Below are positions 1-8,405 of a DNA stretch of 64,000 nt, one piece after another. This stretch comes from an uncultured Prevotellaceae bacterium. Its GTDB lineage: Bacteria; Bacteroidota; Bacteroidia; Bacteroidales; Bacteroidaceae. Where the stretch lies: assembly GCA_902774795.1 (NCBI GenBank), contig CACYKA010000002.1, positions 47,933 to 111,932 on the forward strand. The letters run 5' to 3'. The notes below the pieces were generated by a model. It was not told the DNA's origin. It saw only the letters and a program-made list of their open reading frames with translations, and ran no database searches. Numbering within the stretch: the stretch's first letter is position 1; each line of letters begins with the position of its first letter. The position numbers and the translations under genes are program-made.

Positions 1-1479
1 ACCGTAAAAGAAGCTATTGCTGCAACAAAGGAATTCGTTGAAAAGCATAATATCGGTAGGGTAAAGGTTAATTACCGCCTTCGTGATGCCATCTTCTCAC
101 GTCAGAGATACTGGGGTGAACCATTCCCAGTATATTACAAGGACGGCGAGCCATGCATGATTCCTGAAGAGTGTCTGCCAATAGAGCTGCCAGAAGTAGA
201 AAAGTTCCTGCCTACAGAGACAGGCGAGCCACCACTTGGCAATGCCACAAAATGGGCTTGGGATGAAGCAAACAAGTGCATTGTCGATAACTCAAAGATA
301 GACAACAAGACTGTTTTCCCAATCGAACTCTATACAATGCCAGGATTTGCCGGTTCTTCCGCTTATTATCTGCGCTATATGGACCCAAAGAATGAGAATG
401 CTTTGGTAGATCCTGCTGTTGACAAGTACTGGCAGAATGTTGACCTGTATGTTGGTGGTTCAGAGCATGCTACTGGTCACCTGATTTACTCAAGATTCTG
501 GAACAAATTCCTCTATGACCTGGGTGTTTCTTGCAAGGAAGAGCCTTTCCAGAAGCTCATCAACCAGGGAATGATTCAGGGCCGTTCAAACTTTGTTTAT
601 CGCATAAAGGACACAAATACCTTCGTTTCCATCGAGAAAAAGGATGAATATGACGTTACACCAATTCATGTAGATGTAAACATAGTAAGTGCTGACATTC
701 TTGATGTTGAGGCTTTCAAGGCTTGGCGTCCAGAATATAATGATGCTCAGTTCATCCTCAACGACCAGAATGAATACAAGTGCGGATGGGCAGTTGAGAA
801 GATGTCAAAGTCTATGTTCAATGTCGTAAATCCCGATATGATCGTAGAAAAATATGGTGCTGACACCCTTCGTCTCTATGAAATGTTCCTTGGTCCTGTA
901 GAGCAGTCCAAGCCTTGGGACACTAATGGTATTGACGGCTGTCACAGGTTCCTGAAGAAATTCTGGGGACTCTTCTATGACAGAGAGGGAAACTGGCTGC
1001 CTAATGATGCTACGCCAACTCAGGAAGAAGAAAAGTCACTTCACAAGCTCATAAAGAAAGTTACTGGAGACATTGAGCAGTTCTCTTACAATACAAGTAT
1101 CTCAGCCTTCATGATAGCAACAGGCGAGTTGCAGAAATGTCGCTCTAAGGCTGTCCTTGAGCAACTTGTCATTCTGCTTGCACCATTTGCACCTTTCATT
1201 GCTGAAGAACTCTATCATGCTCTTGGCAACAATACCTCTGTCTGTGATGCACAGTGGCCTAAGTACGATGAATCCAAGATGAAGGATTCTGAGATAACAA
1301 TGCCTGTACAGTTCTGTGGTAAGACACGCTTCACCATGCAGGTGCCTGCTGAGGCTTCACGCGAAGATATAGAGAAACTTGCCCTTGCTGATGAACGTAC
1401 TGGCAAATATACAGAAGGCAAGCAGATAATGAAGATTATTGTTGTGCCAAAGAGAATCATCAATATTGTTGTAAAATAA
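1..1479 (+). CDS. leuS: Leucyl-tRNA synthetase, C-terminal part (5' end outside window)
   Basis: Class Ia synthetase that charges tRNA-Leu with leucine in the cytoplasm. The reading frame is open from base 1, so about 492 C-terminal residues are present of a protein usually over 900 residues long in this order. The class I signature KMSKS is visible in [18 protein letters not shown] near base 790-830, followed by the alpha-helical anticodon-binding region ([18 protein letters not shown]) and a small C-terminal domain ending IINIVVK. The next gene starts 5 bases after the stop, so the two may be cotranscribed. Identification is certain; only the N-terminal half is missing. Confidence 0.97.
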   Translation, partial: TVKEAIAATKEFVEKHNIGRVKVNYRLRDAIFSRQRYWGEPFPVYYKDGEPCMIPEECLPIELPEVEKFLPTETGEPPLGNATKWAWDEANKCIVDNSKIDNKTVFPIELYTMPGFAGSSAYYLRYMDPKNENALVDPAVDKYWQNVDLYVGGSEHATGHLIYSRFWNKFLYDLGVSCKEEPFQKLINQGMIQGRSNFVYRIKDTNTFVSIEKKDEYDVTPIHVDVNIVSADILDVEAFKAWRPEYNDAQFILNDQNEYKCGWAVEKMSKSMFNVVNPDMIVEKYGADTLRLYEMFLGPVEQSKPWDTNGIDGCHRFLKKFWGLFYDREGNWLPNDATPTQEEEKSLHKLIKKVTGDIEQFSYNTSISAFMIATGELQKCRSKAVLEQLVILLAPFAPFIAEELYHALGNNTSVCDAQWPKYDESKMKDSEITMPVQFCGKTRFTMQVPAEASREDIEKLALADERTGKYTEGKQIMKIIVVPKRIINIVVK

Positions 1480-1483
1480 GTAT

Positions 1484-1921
1484 ATGCGAATCCTTGTAAT
1501 ACGTTTCTCTGCTCTAGGAGATGTTGCCATGCTTGCGCCTGTTTTAAGGCAGGTAGCTGCTGACAACAAGGAAAATGAATATATAGTACTCTCCAAGCCC
1601 CCTTACGAACCTTTGTTCGAGGGGGTAGGGGAGAATGTTTCATTTATTGGAGCAGACATAAAGAGAGATTACAAGGGAATACCTGGCATATACAGGCTCT
1701 TCAAGGAACTCAAAAAGCTTAACCTTGACTACGTAATAGATGAGCATGATGTTCTTCGTACCAAAATACTAAGGTTTTTCTTTAAAATTCATGGTTATAA
1801 GGTACGAAAGATAAATAAACACCGTGAATTACGTAAAATCATTACTGCTCCCCAGCCCAAGAAGGTTCTTAAGCAGCTTCCTACATCCTTTGAAAACTAT
1901 TTTGAGGCATTGAAAATATGA
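1484..1921 (+). CDS. Glycosyltransferase family 9 (heptosyltransferase-like), N-terminal half of a split gene
   Basis: GT9 enzymes transfer heptose or related sugars from a nucleotide donor to lipopolysaccharide core at the inner membrane. This piece (145 aa) has the family N-terminus MRILVIRFSALGDVAMLAPVL, the Rossmann-type acceptor half. It stops after FENYFEALKI, where intact homologues continue for roughly 25-40 more residues before the donor-binding half. The next frame starts at an ATGA overlap. From family knowledge, the expected single chain is about 340 aa, whereas the two pieces add to 306 aa, so an internal deletion with a frame change is likely. Two separately translated but coupled halves cannot be excluded. 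Confidence 0.8.
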   Translation: MRILVIRFSALGDVAMLAPVLRQVAADNKENEYIVLSKPPYEPLFEGVGENVSFIGADIKRDYKGIPGIYRLFKELKKLNLDYVIDEHDVLRTKILRFFFKIHGYKVRKINKHRELRKIITAPQPKKVLKQLPTSFENYFEALKI

Positions 1922-2403
1922 ATATAGGTATTGCTCCCTTTGCTGCTCATGCAGGAAAAATATATCCGCTCGAAAGAATGGAAAAGGTTATTCAGCTGCT
2001 TAAAACCAAGCAGCCTGACTGTAATATCTATATCTTTTGCGGAAAAGGCAAGGAACTGGAGCTGATGCAGGAATGGGCTAAGAAGTATGATATAGAGATA
2101 GCCAGCGGTGAAGGTATCCGTGCTGACCTTGAAAAAATAAAGCAGCTTGATGTGATGATTTCGATGGATTCGGCAAATATGCATCTTGCCAGCCTTGTAG
2201 GAGTAAGGGTTGTAAGCATCTGGGGTGCCACACATCCTTTTGCTGGTTTCCTTGGCTGGGGACAGAAAATGGAAGACTGTGTTCAGAGAGACCTTCCCTG
2301 CAGACCTTGCTCCATATACGGAAAAAAGCCATGCCTCAGAGGAGACATGGCCTGTATGGATATTAATCCGGAAGATATTATTTCCCGTATAATACCGGAT
2401 TAG
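1918..2403 (+). CDS. Glycosyltransferase family 9, C-terminal half of a split gene
   Basis: This 161-aa frame begins MNIGIAPFAAHAGKIYPLE, the conserved start of the GT9 C-terminal (nucleotide-sugar binding) domain. It continues through ISMDSANMHLASLVGVRVVSIWGATHPFAG, the typical donor-site segment, to C-terminal cysteines (RPCSIYGKKPCL). Its ATG overlaps the TGA of the N-terminal half by four bases, so it could be translated by reinitiation. With the acceptor half separate and the linker missing, the enzyme is probably inactive unless the halves associate. Its 3' end overlaps the convergent DUF4254 gene by 26 bases. Confidence 0.8.
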   Translation: MNIGIAPFAAHAGKIYPLERMEKVIQLLKTKQPDCNIYIFCGKGKELELMQEWAKKYDIEIASGEGIRADLEKIKQLDVMISMDSANMHLASLVGVRVVSIWGATHPFAGFLGWGQKMEDCVQRDLPCRPCSIYGKKPCLRGDMACMDINPEDIISRIIPD

Positions 2404-2983
2404 TTGAAGGATCGTTATACATTTTCATCTGACGATATACCTTCATATATTTACGTCCGGCAGCTATATCATCCAATAACTGATCTATTGCCGTTGACAA
2501 ATCTTTCTGCTGCTCAAGCAATACAGCCAGCTTACCTCTGCATGTTGCCAAATGGTCCTCAGAGGTGTCTGTACGCTTCGTTTGTTCCTCCATGTGATAA
2601 ATCTTCAATGCAAGTATAGAAAGCCTGTCTATGGCCCATGCAGGAGATTCTGTATTAATCGTGGCATCTGGAAGAACTTTTACTTCCTTATATTTTTCCC
2701 TGAAGAAAGTATCTATATCTTCTACCATATCAGTGCGGTCCTGATTTGACTTGTCTATTCTGCGCTTTAATACAAGCGCCTCTGAAGGGTCTATATCAGG
2801 ATCACGTATTATATCCTCAAAATGCCATTGTACTGTGTCAATCCAGCATTTATGGTATAATATACCCTCAATTGACTTCTCTTCATAAGGATTTGACATT
2901 ACTGTATCTATATTGTCATTAACATGATAGTCAGCAATGACCTGACGGAATATGTTATTTGCAGAAGATGTAAAGTTTCCCAC
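2378..2983 (-). CDS. DUF4254 domain-containing protein
   Basis: A 201-aa, charged, mostly helical soluble protein without signal peptide. The pattern GILYHKCWIDTVQWHFEDIIRDPDIDP and the rest of the chain match DUF4254, a Bacteroidetes family of unknown function that I know as a frequent neighbour of GT9 heptosyltransferase genes. Here it lies convergent to the broken GT9 gene and overlaps its 3' end by 26 bases. The start at MGNFTSSANNIF is the only good candidate. A link to lipopolysaccharide core synthesis is inferred from neighbourhood only. Confidence 0.8.
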   Translation of the reverse strand: MGNFTSSANNIFRQVIADYHVNDNIDTVMSNPYEEKSIEGILYHKCWIDTVQWHFEDIIRDPDIDPSEALVLKRRIDKSNQDRTDMVEDIDTFFREKYKEVKVLPDATINTESPAWAIDRLSILALKIYHMEEQTKRTDTSEDHLATCRGKLAVLLEQQKDLSTAIDQLLDDIAAGRKYMKVYRQMKMYNDPSTNPVLYGK

Positions 2984-3250
2984 GTCCTAATTTATTTTTA
3001 TATTTATATGTATTTAATTAAATAACCTAAGAAGAGTAATAATATTGTGTGGATATGTTTATAATGATTGTAAGTACCTTATGTTCAATAAATAGCAGTT
3101 TGAAAAGATTATTTATAAAATATGGTATTCTATCATAATAACTGTGTGGATATCCGTATAAGATTTTTTCAACTGTATAATTACTTACTTATTCATATAT
3201 TATTCCAAAGTTATCCACAGCTTTTTCCACTATTCCACAGGAAATAAAAA
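2984..3250. other. AT-rich gap with DnaA-box-like sites, candidate replication origin
   Basis: No coding frame is convincing here. The stretch is strongly AT-rich and holds one perfect DnaA box, TTATCCACA at 3211-3219, two identical one-mismatch boxes on the other strand (TGTGGATAT at 3048-3056 and 3145-3153), and a weaker TATTCCACA at 3231-3239. Spaced boxes beside AT-rich DNA such as 3110-3135 are what an oriC looks like, and in Bacteroidetes oriC need not lie next to dnaA. The boxes are observed; the origin role is inferred. Confidence 0.45.
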
Positions 3251-3271
3251 ACCACGGCACGAAGCCGTGGT
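3244..3271 (-). terminator. Rho-independent terminator of the HU gene
   Basis: Read on the minus strand, an 8-bp stem ACCACGGC/GCCGTGGT (3251-3258 with 3264-3271) closes a 5-base loop and is followed by a run of T (3246-3250 as A on the plus strand). It lies 23 bases after the HU stop codon. Confidence 0.9.
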
Positions 3272-3294
3272 CTATGTTTGCTTCTTTAAGAAGA

Positions 3295-3555
3295 TTAAAG
3301 CAGTGAAGAACTAGCCTTCCACTTAGCAACCTTCTTTGCAGGTATCTTGATAGCTGCACCTGTCATTGGGTTCTTACCTGTGCGAGCTGCACGCTTCTGA
3401 ACACTGAAGGTACCGAAACCAACCAGCTGAACTGAATCACCCTTCTTGAGAGCACCCTGGATAGCGTCGAGGGCTGCGTCAAGAGCTTCCTTACTAGCTG
3501 CCTGAGAAAGACCAGCTTTTTCTGCAATCTGCTTTACAAGTTCTGTCTTGTTCAT
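3295..3555 (-). CDS. HU family DNA-binding protein
   Basis: Small histone-like protein (86 aa) that bends and compacts DNA. It starts [17 protein letters not shown], has GFGTFSV and the DNA-binding arm [18 protein letters not shown]. It ends in an unusual short tail KASSSLL where most HU proteins end after about 90 residues. It is a monocistronic unit with its own promoter and a strong terminator. Its position beside a possible oriC is noteworthy, since HU assists DnaA-dependent opening in other bacteria, but that link is inference. Confidence 0.95.
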   Translation of the reverse strand: MNKTELVKQIAEKAGLSQAASKEALDAALDAIQGALKKGDSVQLVGFGTFSVQKRAARTGKNPMTGAAIKIPAKKVAKWKASSSLL

Positions 3556-3605
3556 AGTAAATTGAATTATTTAAATTAGTAAACTAAAAAAAAAACTTCT
3601 GACTG

Positions 3606-3613
3606 CAAAGTTA
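3606..3613 (-). promoter_or_regulatory. Bacteroidales -7 element for HU
   Basis: Minus strand TAACTTTG fits TAnnTTTG. It lies about 50 bases upstream of the HU start codon, leaving an AT-rich leader typical of Bacteroidetes. Confidence 0.65.
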
Positions 3614-3738
3614 TTACAATAATTTGAAAAATCCAAGAAAAATGAGAGAAAAAACATAAAAATCCTTGAAAATATAGAAAAAATGGGCATTTTGGAGTAA
3701 ATTTTCGCCACAAAATAGGCTTTAATTTAAATTTTTAG

Positions 3739-3746
3739 TAACTTTG
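3739..3746 (+). promoter_or_regulatory. Bacteroidales -7 element for the rhomboid gene
   Basis: TAACTTTG fits TAnnTTTG and ends only 8 bases before the ATG at 3755, so the transcript should carry a leader of just a few bases. No good TTTG is seen 19 bases upstream. Confidence 0.6.
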
Positions 3747-3754
3747 CAGCCAAT

Positions 3755-4447
3755 ATGAGACAAATTCCAACAATAACAAAGAACTTGCTTATCATAAATA
3801 TCATCTGCTATATGGCAAAGATGGTATTAGGTGGCAGGATAGATTTTGACGGACTTTTTGGTCTGCATTTCTTCCTTGCACAGGATTTCCATATTCATCA
3901 GTTGCTGACATATATGTTCATGCATGCTAGTTTCACGCATCTTTTCTTCAATATGTTTGCACTTTGGATGTTTGGTGGAACAGTAGAACGTATATTTGGT
4001 GAGAAGAGATACCTTATATATTATATAATATGTGGATTGGGTGCTGCTGTATGCCAGGAGATATCTCAGTTTGTACAGATATATGCCATGTTGCCGCCAG
4101 AAGTGCCAATAGAACACATGTTCCATCTGAGCTATGCTGACAAACTAACGCTGAACGCTTTCACTACGGTTGGTGCTTCAGGTTCTGTTTATGGCATACT
4201 GCTTGCCTTCGGAATGTCCTATCCGGAAGAAAGAATTTTTATATTCCCATTGCCTGTTCCTATCAAGGCAAAGTGGTTTGTAATACTGTATGCTGCTATT
4301 GAACTGGGATCTGCTTTGACATCTCGTGGTGACGGAGTAGCTCATGTGGCTCATTTAGGAGGTATGTTGTTTGGCTATATTCTCATAAAATATTGGCGTA
4401 AGACAAGTGATACCTTCAATGGATGGGACGGGTATGAAATTAACTAA
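3755..4447 (+). CDS. Rhomboid family intramembrane serine protease
   Basis: A 230-aa polytopic inner-membrane protease with about six hydrophobic helices. The catalytic serine sits in GASG (S142, TVGASGSVYGILLAFG) and the catalytic histidine in HLGGMLFG (H200). The HLFFNMFALWMFG motif of loop 1 is present. All hallmarks of an active rhomboid are intact. Its end overlaps the start of the next gene, so the two are likely cotranscribed. The substrate is unknown. The start is fixed by the promoter 8 bases upstream. Confidence 0.93.
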   Translation: MRQIPTITKNLLIINIICYMAKMVLGGRIDFDGLFGLHFFLAQDFHIHQLLTYMFMHASFTHLFFNMFALWMFGGTVERIFGEKRYLIYYIICGLGAAVCQEISQFVQIYAMLPPEVPIEHMFHLSYADKLTLNAFTTVGASGSVYGILLAFGMSYPEERIFIFPLPVPIKAKWFVILYAAIELGSALTSRGDGVAHVAHLGGMLFGYILIKYWRKTSDTFNGWDGYEIN

Positions 4448-5558
4448 GTTCTTTATTTATCCCATTATTGCTGTTAATGTTTTTTCCGTGATAGGCTTGC
4501 TTGTCACGGGATATTCTTATATATTGTCCCCATTGGAGTGGCCTACACTTTCGATGATGGGATATGGATTTCCTTTCTTCCTTTTTCTTACGGGCCTGTT
4601 TATTGTCTTTTGGGTCTTTATTAAGTTCAGGTATGTCCTGATATCTGTTGCAGGTCTTATATTAGCCTATCAGCCAGTTACCCTATATTGTCCGCTGAAT
4701 GCCTATTCCGATGCTGAGAAGTATGATTCAAAGGATTCTGAATACATTCCTTTGACTGTTGTGTCATATAACACAAGTAACTGGGGTACTTTAGATAAAT
4801 CAGGTTTCAAGAAAGAAAATGCTGAAAGTGTAATAGAGTATATTGCAAGCCAGAAGCCTGATATAGTATGTCTGCAGGAATCATCTTTTTATAATAATGT
4901 GGAAGATATTATAAAGGAATACTTGCCTGAAATGAAATATACTACATCTTTCAAGACACAAGATGAAAAATCCTTAACAGTTAGTTTTCTGTCTAAATAT
5001 CCGATAAAAAGGGAAGAAAGGATAGATATTCCCAGCAACGCAAATGGTGCTGCTGCTGTTTGGATAGAGAAAGATGGTAAGACTCTTCTGGTAGTAAACT
5101 GCCACCTTGAGACACAGTCATTGTCAATAGATGAGAGAGCAAAGTTCTCACGTCTTGTTCATGATGTGGCAAAGGGTGATGTAGAAAAAGACAGTGTAGA
5201 GTCAGAATCATCATTTTTCCTGGGCAAGCTTTCTGCTTCTGCTCAGAAACGTGCTCCTCAGGCTTACATAATAGCTGAGTTCATAGAAAAGAATTCAGAC
5301 ACTTCAACTATCGTTTGTGGCGATTTCAACGATATTCCGCTGTCTTATACGCACTATACTATCTCCAAAAATCTTACTGACTGTTTCCAGAAGAAGGGTA
5401 GGGGATTCGGCTTCTCTTATTGCCATAATGCTATGAGGGTGCGAATAGACCATATAATGTGTTCTTCAGACATAGAACCGCTTATGTGCAAGGTCGATTC
5501 TGAGATGAAATCTTCAGACCATTTCCCTGTCGTCTGCAATTTTTTACTGCCCAAATAA
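4434..5558 (+). CDS. Membrane-anchored endonuclease/exonuclease/phosphatase family protein
   Basis: A 374-aa protein with three N-terminal membrane helices (about residues 5-85) followed by an EEP (DNase I-like) domain. Metal and catalytic residues are visible in order: N in VVSYNTSNWG, E in VCLQESSF, H in VNCHLETQS, GDFND, RIDHIM and SSDHFPV. I chose ATG 4434 (MKLTKFF) over an in-frame GTG at 4407 because it directly precedes the first helix; it overlaps the rhomboid gene by 14 bases. Such proteins are phosphodiesterases on the outer face of the membrane; the substrate cannot be told. Confidence 0.88.
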   Translation: MKLTKFFIYPIIAVNVFSVIGLLVTGYSYILSPLEWPTLSMMGYGFPFFLFLTGLFIVFWVFIKFRYVLISVAGLILAYQPVTLYCPLNAYSDAEKYDSKDSEYIPLTVVSYNTSNWGTLDKSGFKKENAESVIEYIASQKPDIVCLQESSFYNNVEDIIKEYLPEMKYTTSFKTQDEKSLTVSFLSKYPIKREERIDIPSNANGAAAVWIEKDGKTLLVVNCHLETQSLSIDERAKFSRLVHDVAKGDVEKDSVESESSFFLGKLSASAQKRAPQAYIIAEFIEKNSDTSTIVCGDFNDIPLSYTHYTISKNLTDCFQKKGRGFGFSYCHNAMRVRIDHIMCSSDIEPLMCKVDSEMKSSDHFPVVCNFLLPK

Positions 5559-5601
5559 AAAAAAATAGCAGTATTTTCTTGTTTTATTCGATACTAAATA
5601 T

Positions 5602-5609
5602 TACCTTTG
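5602..5609 (+). promoter_or_regulatory. Bacteroidales -7 element for uraA-upp
   Basis: TACCTTTG matches TAnnTTTG, 30 bases before the uraA start. A weak TTG-rich -33 region lies near 5579-5583. Confidence 0.65.
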
Positions 5610-5639
5610 CAAGCGGAATATAGCTAAAACAATAAATAT

Positions 5640-6959
5640 ATGGAATCAGAAAATGCAATTTATGATGCGCGTCAACTCGGTATGCCACGCATGATGATAC
5701 TGGGAGTACAGCATCTTTTTGCCATGTTTGGCGCAACAGTACTTGTTCCGCTTCTTACAGGACTTGATGTCTCTGTGACACTTTTGTTTGCAGGTATCGG
5801 AACCTTGATTTTTCACTTTATTTCTAAATGGAATGTGCCTGCTTTCCTTGGTTCATCATTTGCTTTCCTTGGCGGCTATGCCTCTGTAAAGGAAATGGGT
5901 ATGGGACAGGGACTATCAGAGACGCTTGCCCTTGACTACGCTTGTCTGGGTGTTGCCTGTGCAGGATTGATGTACTTTATAATGGCGGCTCTGATAAAGT
6001 CGTTCGGAGTGCAGAAGATTCTTCACTATTTCCCACCAGTAGTGACAGGTCCTATTGTCATTGCCATCGGTTTGGTACTTTCTGGTTCTGCTATTTCCAA
6101 CTGCCAGACAAACTGGCTCCTCGCCATCATTGCTATCGTAACTGTCATAGTTTCTTCTATATGGGGTAAGGGAATAATAAAAATTATCCCTGTACTTCTT
6201 GGTGTTGTGGTATCGTATGTAGTTGCTGCATGCATGGGAGAAGTTGACTTTGCACCTCTGCATGATGCTGCGTGGGTTGGATTCCCAATTAGCAAGGATC
6301 ATACTGTTCTTGCTGTTTTCGAAGATGGCAATACAACCTTGATGCTCTCAACGATCCTTGCCGTAATGCCTATTGCATTTGCAACTATCATGGAGCACAT
6401 AGGCGATATGTGTGCAATAGGTTCTACTGTAGGTAAGGATTTTCTTGCTAATCCAGGTCTGCATCGTACTCTTACTGGCGATGGTGTGGCAACAGCCGTG
6501 GCATCAATATTCGGAGCACCTGCCAATACTACCTATGGTGAGAATACAGGTGTGCTGAACCTTACCAAAGTGTTCGACCCCAAGGTTATTCGTATAGCAG
6601 CCATTATAGCTATTATCCTGGCTTTCTGTCCTAAGTTTGCCTGCCTAATACAACTTATGCCTGCTGCTACGATAGGTGGTGTGAGTCTTATACTTTATGG
6701 CATGATATCTGCTGTGGGTGTCCGTAACCTCGTGGAAGAGAAGGTTGACCTTAAGAGTTCACGTAATGTCTTCGTGGCTGCCCTCATCCTCGTGCTTGCC
6801 ATTGGTGTGAAGTATGGTGCTAATGATGATATCGCCATTGGCCCTGTTCATGTTTCAGGTCTCGCAATAGCTGCTGTCGTTGGTATCTTCCTTAATGCTA
6901 TAATGCCAGTCAAGCTTGGTATGAAGGTTAAATCATTTAAAGGAAAGGAGAAAGACTAA
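5640..6959 (+). CDS. uraA: Uracil permease (NCS2 nucleobase:cation symporter)
   Basis: A 439-aa inner-membrane transporter with about 14 hydrophobic segments that imports uracil. It shows the NCS2 pattern: VQHLFAMFGATVLVP near the N-terminus, the substrate-site region PIAFATIMEHIGD with glutamate, and the GAPANTTYGENTG signature. Its stop TAA overlaps the ATG of upp by one base, and pairing with the uracil phosphoribosyltransferase gene supports uracil as the substrate over xanthine. Confidence 0.92.
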   Translation: MESENAIYDARQLGMPRMMILGVQHLFAMFGATVLVPLLTGLDVSVTLLFAGIGTLIFHFISKWNVPAFLGSSFAFLGGYASVKEMGMGQGLSETLALDYACLGVACAGLMYFIMAALIKSFGVQKILHYFPPVVTGPIVIAIGLVLSGSAISNCQTNWLLAIIAIVTVIVSSIWGKGIIKIIPVLLGVVVSYVVAACMGEVDFAPLHDAAWVGFPISKDHTVLAVFEDGNTTLMLSTILAVMPIAFATIMEHIGDMCAIGSTVGKDFLANPGLHRTLTGDGVATAVASIFGAPANTTYGENTGVLNLTKVFDPKVIRIAAIIAIILAFCPKFACLIQLMPAATIGGVSLILYGMISAVGVRNLVEEKVDLKSSRNVFVAALILVLAIGVKYGANDDIAIGPVHVSGLAIAAVVGIFLNAIMPVKLGMKVKSFKGKEKD

Positions 6960-7618
6960 TGAAAGTTGTAAATCTTGGAGCTAGTAACTCTATCATAAAT
7001 CAGTTTGTTGCCGAGCTGCGTGATGTTAATATCCAGAAAGACCGTATGCGTTTCCGCAATAATGTCAGGCGCATAGGAAACCTGATGGCTTACGAGATAA
7101 GTAAGACCCTGAAATATAAGGAAACAGAAGTTGTCACCCCTCTGGCTACTGCCACGATGAATCTGCCTATTGACAATATTGTTATTGGTACTGTCTTCCG
7201 TGCTGGTCTGCCTTTCCATCAGGGATTCCTTGATATCTTCGACCAGGCTGGCAATGCTTTCCTTTCAGCTTATCGTTACTATACTGATCGCGAGTGCAAC
7301 AATATTGACGTTCATATCGAGTATATTGCTACTCCGGACCTATATAAGAAGACCTTCATTCTTGTTGACCCTATGCTGGCAACGGGTGAGAGTCTTATCC
7401 TAGCGCATAAGGCCTTTGTCACCAAGGGTGTGCCAAAGAAGATAATCCTTGCTTCAGTAATAGCAACAGAGGAGGGTGTAGCCCGACTGAATGAGAAGTT
7501 CCCAAATACGAATATCGTGCTTTACACAGCCGCTATAGACCCAATCCTCAACGATCGCAAATACATCGTCCCAGGACTTGGTGATGCAGGCGACCTGATG
7601 TATGGTGAAAAGTTGTAA
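6959..7618 (+). CDS. upp: Uracil phosphoribosyltransferase
   Basis: Converts uracil and PRPP to UMP in pyrimidine salvage. At 219 aa it has the expected length; the PRPP loop is VDPMLATGESL and the uracil-binding end is VPGLGDAGDLMYGEKL. It is translationally coupled to uraA through TAATG, so uptake and trapping of uracil are made together. A strong terminator follows. Confidence 0.95.
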   Translation: MKVVNLGASNSIINQFVAELRDVNIQKDRMRFRNNVRRIGNLMAYEISKTLKYKETEVVTPLATATMNLPIDNIVIGTVFRAGLPFHQGFLDIFDQAGNAFLSAYRYYTDRECNNIDVHIEYIATPDLYKKTFILVDPMLATGESLILAHKAFVTKGVPKKIILASVIATEEGVARLNEKFPNTNIVLYTAAIDPILNDRKYIVPGLGDAGDLMYGEKL

Positions 7619-7629
7619 GAAATAATAAA

Positions 7630-7661
7630 AGCCACTCTTTCTTCAAGGGTGGCTATTTTTT
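7630..7661 (+). terminator. Terminator of uraA-upp
   Basis: Stem AGCCACTCTT (7630-7639) pairs with AAGGGTGGCT (7645-7654) with one G-T wobble, followed by ATTTTTTC. It lies 12 bases after the upp stop. Confidence 0.88.
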
Positions 7662-7680
7662 CGATAGAATCGGCGATATT

Positions 7681-8187
7681 TTACGCTAATTCTATAATCT
7701 CAAGGTCTTTGATGTCTTTGCCGTCTATGGTGAAGCGTACGAGGGTTCTGACAGGCTGTTGGCCGTAAAGGCCTGCGGCTCCTGGATTAACGTGCAGGAA
7801 GCCATAGAGCTTGTCATACATCACTTTCAGAATGTGTGAATGCCCAGAAATGAACAGCTGTGGTGGCTTGTGTGTAAGTTGCCAATATATTGAACGGTCA
7901 TAGCGTCCAGGATAGCCTCCGATGTGCTTCATCAGCACCTCAACCTCCTCGCATTTGAAGCGCAATACCTCAGGAAACTCTCGCCTAACGATGTCTCCGT
8001 CAATGTTTCCATGCACACCACGAAGGATGATGTTATTATCTCCGTGTTTAATCTCCCTTAGCTTATCGGCAATCTCTATATTGCCAAAGTCCCCAGCGTG
8101 CCATACTTCATCACATTCAGAGAAGTAGTGCTCATAGCGTTCATCCCAATGGGAATGTGTATCAGAGAGTAATCCAATCCGTTTCAT
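7681..8187 (-). CDS. Metallophosphoesterase, YfcE/MJ0936 type
   Basis: A 168-aa soluble phosphodiesterase with all dinuclear-metal motifs: DTH in LLSDTHSHWDERY, GDF in EVWHAGDFGN, GN in RGVHGNID and GHSH in FISGHSHILK. I start at MKRIGLLSDTH (8187) and not at 8244, because a TAACTTTG promoter lies 5 bases upstream of this ATG and a longer start would precede it. The natural substrate of the family is uncertain (cyclic or linear phosphodiesters). Confidence 0.9.
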   Translation of the reverse strand: MKRIGLLSDTHSHWDERYEHYFSECDEVWHAGDFGNIEIADKLREIKHGDNNIILRGVHGNIDGDIVRREFPEVLRFKCEEVEVLMKHIGGYPGRYDRSIYWQLTHKPPQLFISGHSHILKVMYDKLYGFLHVNPGAAGLYGQQPVRTLVRFTIDGKDIKDLEIIELA

Positions 8188-8192
8188 GGGGG

Positions 8193-8200
8193 CAAAGTTA
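8193..8200 (-). promoter_or_regulatory. Bacteroidales -7 element placed directly before the phosphoesterase ATG
   Basis: Minus strand TAACTTTG ends 5 bases before the start codon, so transcription would begin at or within a base or two of the ATG. This predicts a leaderless mRNA. Confidence 0.6.
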
Positions 8201-8274
8201 CTATTAAGTGAGCAAAATACCAAGAAAAAAAGATTTTTTTGCATTATTTTCTTGCATTATTCATAACTTAATCG

Positions 8275-8282
8275 TACCTTTG
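8275..8282 (+). promoter_or_regulatory. Bacteroidales -7 element for tRNA-Arg
   Basis: TACCTTTG matches TAnnTTTG, 24 bases before the mature tRNA 5' end. Confidence 0.65.
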
Positions 8283-8306
8283 CAGCCGAATTAAAAAAGA
8301 ACGGCT

Positions 8307-8378
8307 GCTCTGTTAGTTCAATGGATAGAACAACTCTCTCCTAAAGAGTAGATCCCAGTTCGATTCTGGGACGGAGTA
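8307..8378 (+). tRNA. tRNA-Arg (anticodon CCT)
   Basis: A complete cloverleaf can be folded by hand: acceptor GCTCTGT/ACGGAGT, D arm GTTC/GAAC, anticodon stem ACTCT/AGAGT with loop CTCCTAA (anticodon CCT at 8340-8342), T arm CCCAG/CTGGG with TTCGATT. The CCA end is not encoded. It reads AGG arginine codons. It may be cotranscribed with the gene at 8406. Confidence 0.95.
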
Positions 8379-8405
8379 CTACAATACTTAAACAGTAAGG
8401 TTATT

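Noticed and set aside
8188-8244. An N-terminal extension of the metallophosphoesterase (start at 8244).
   Set aside because: It would lie upstream of the TAACTTTG promoter and adds a hydrophobic stretch not expected in this soluble family.
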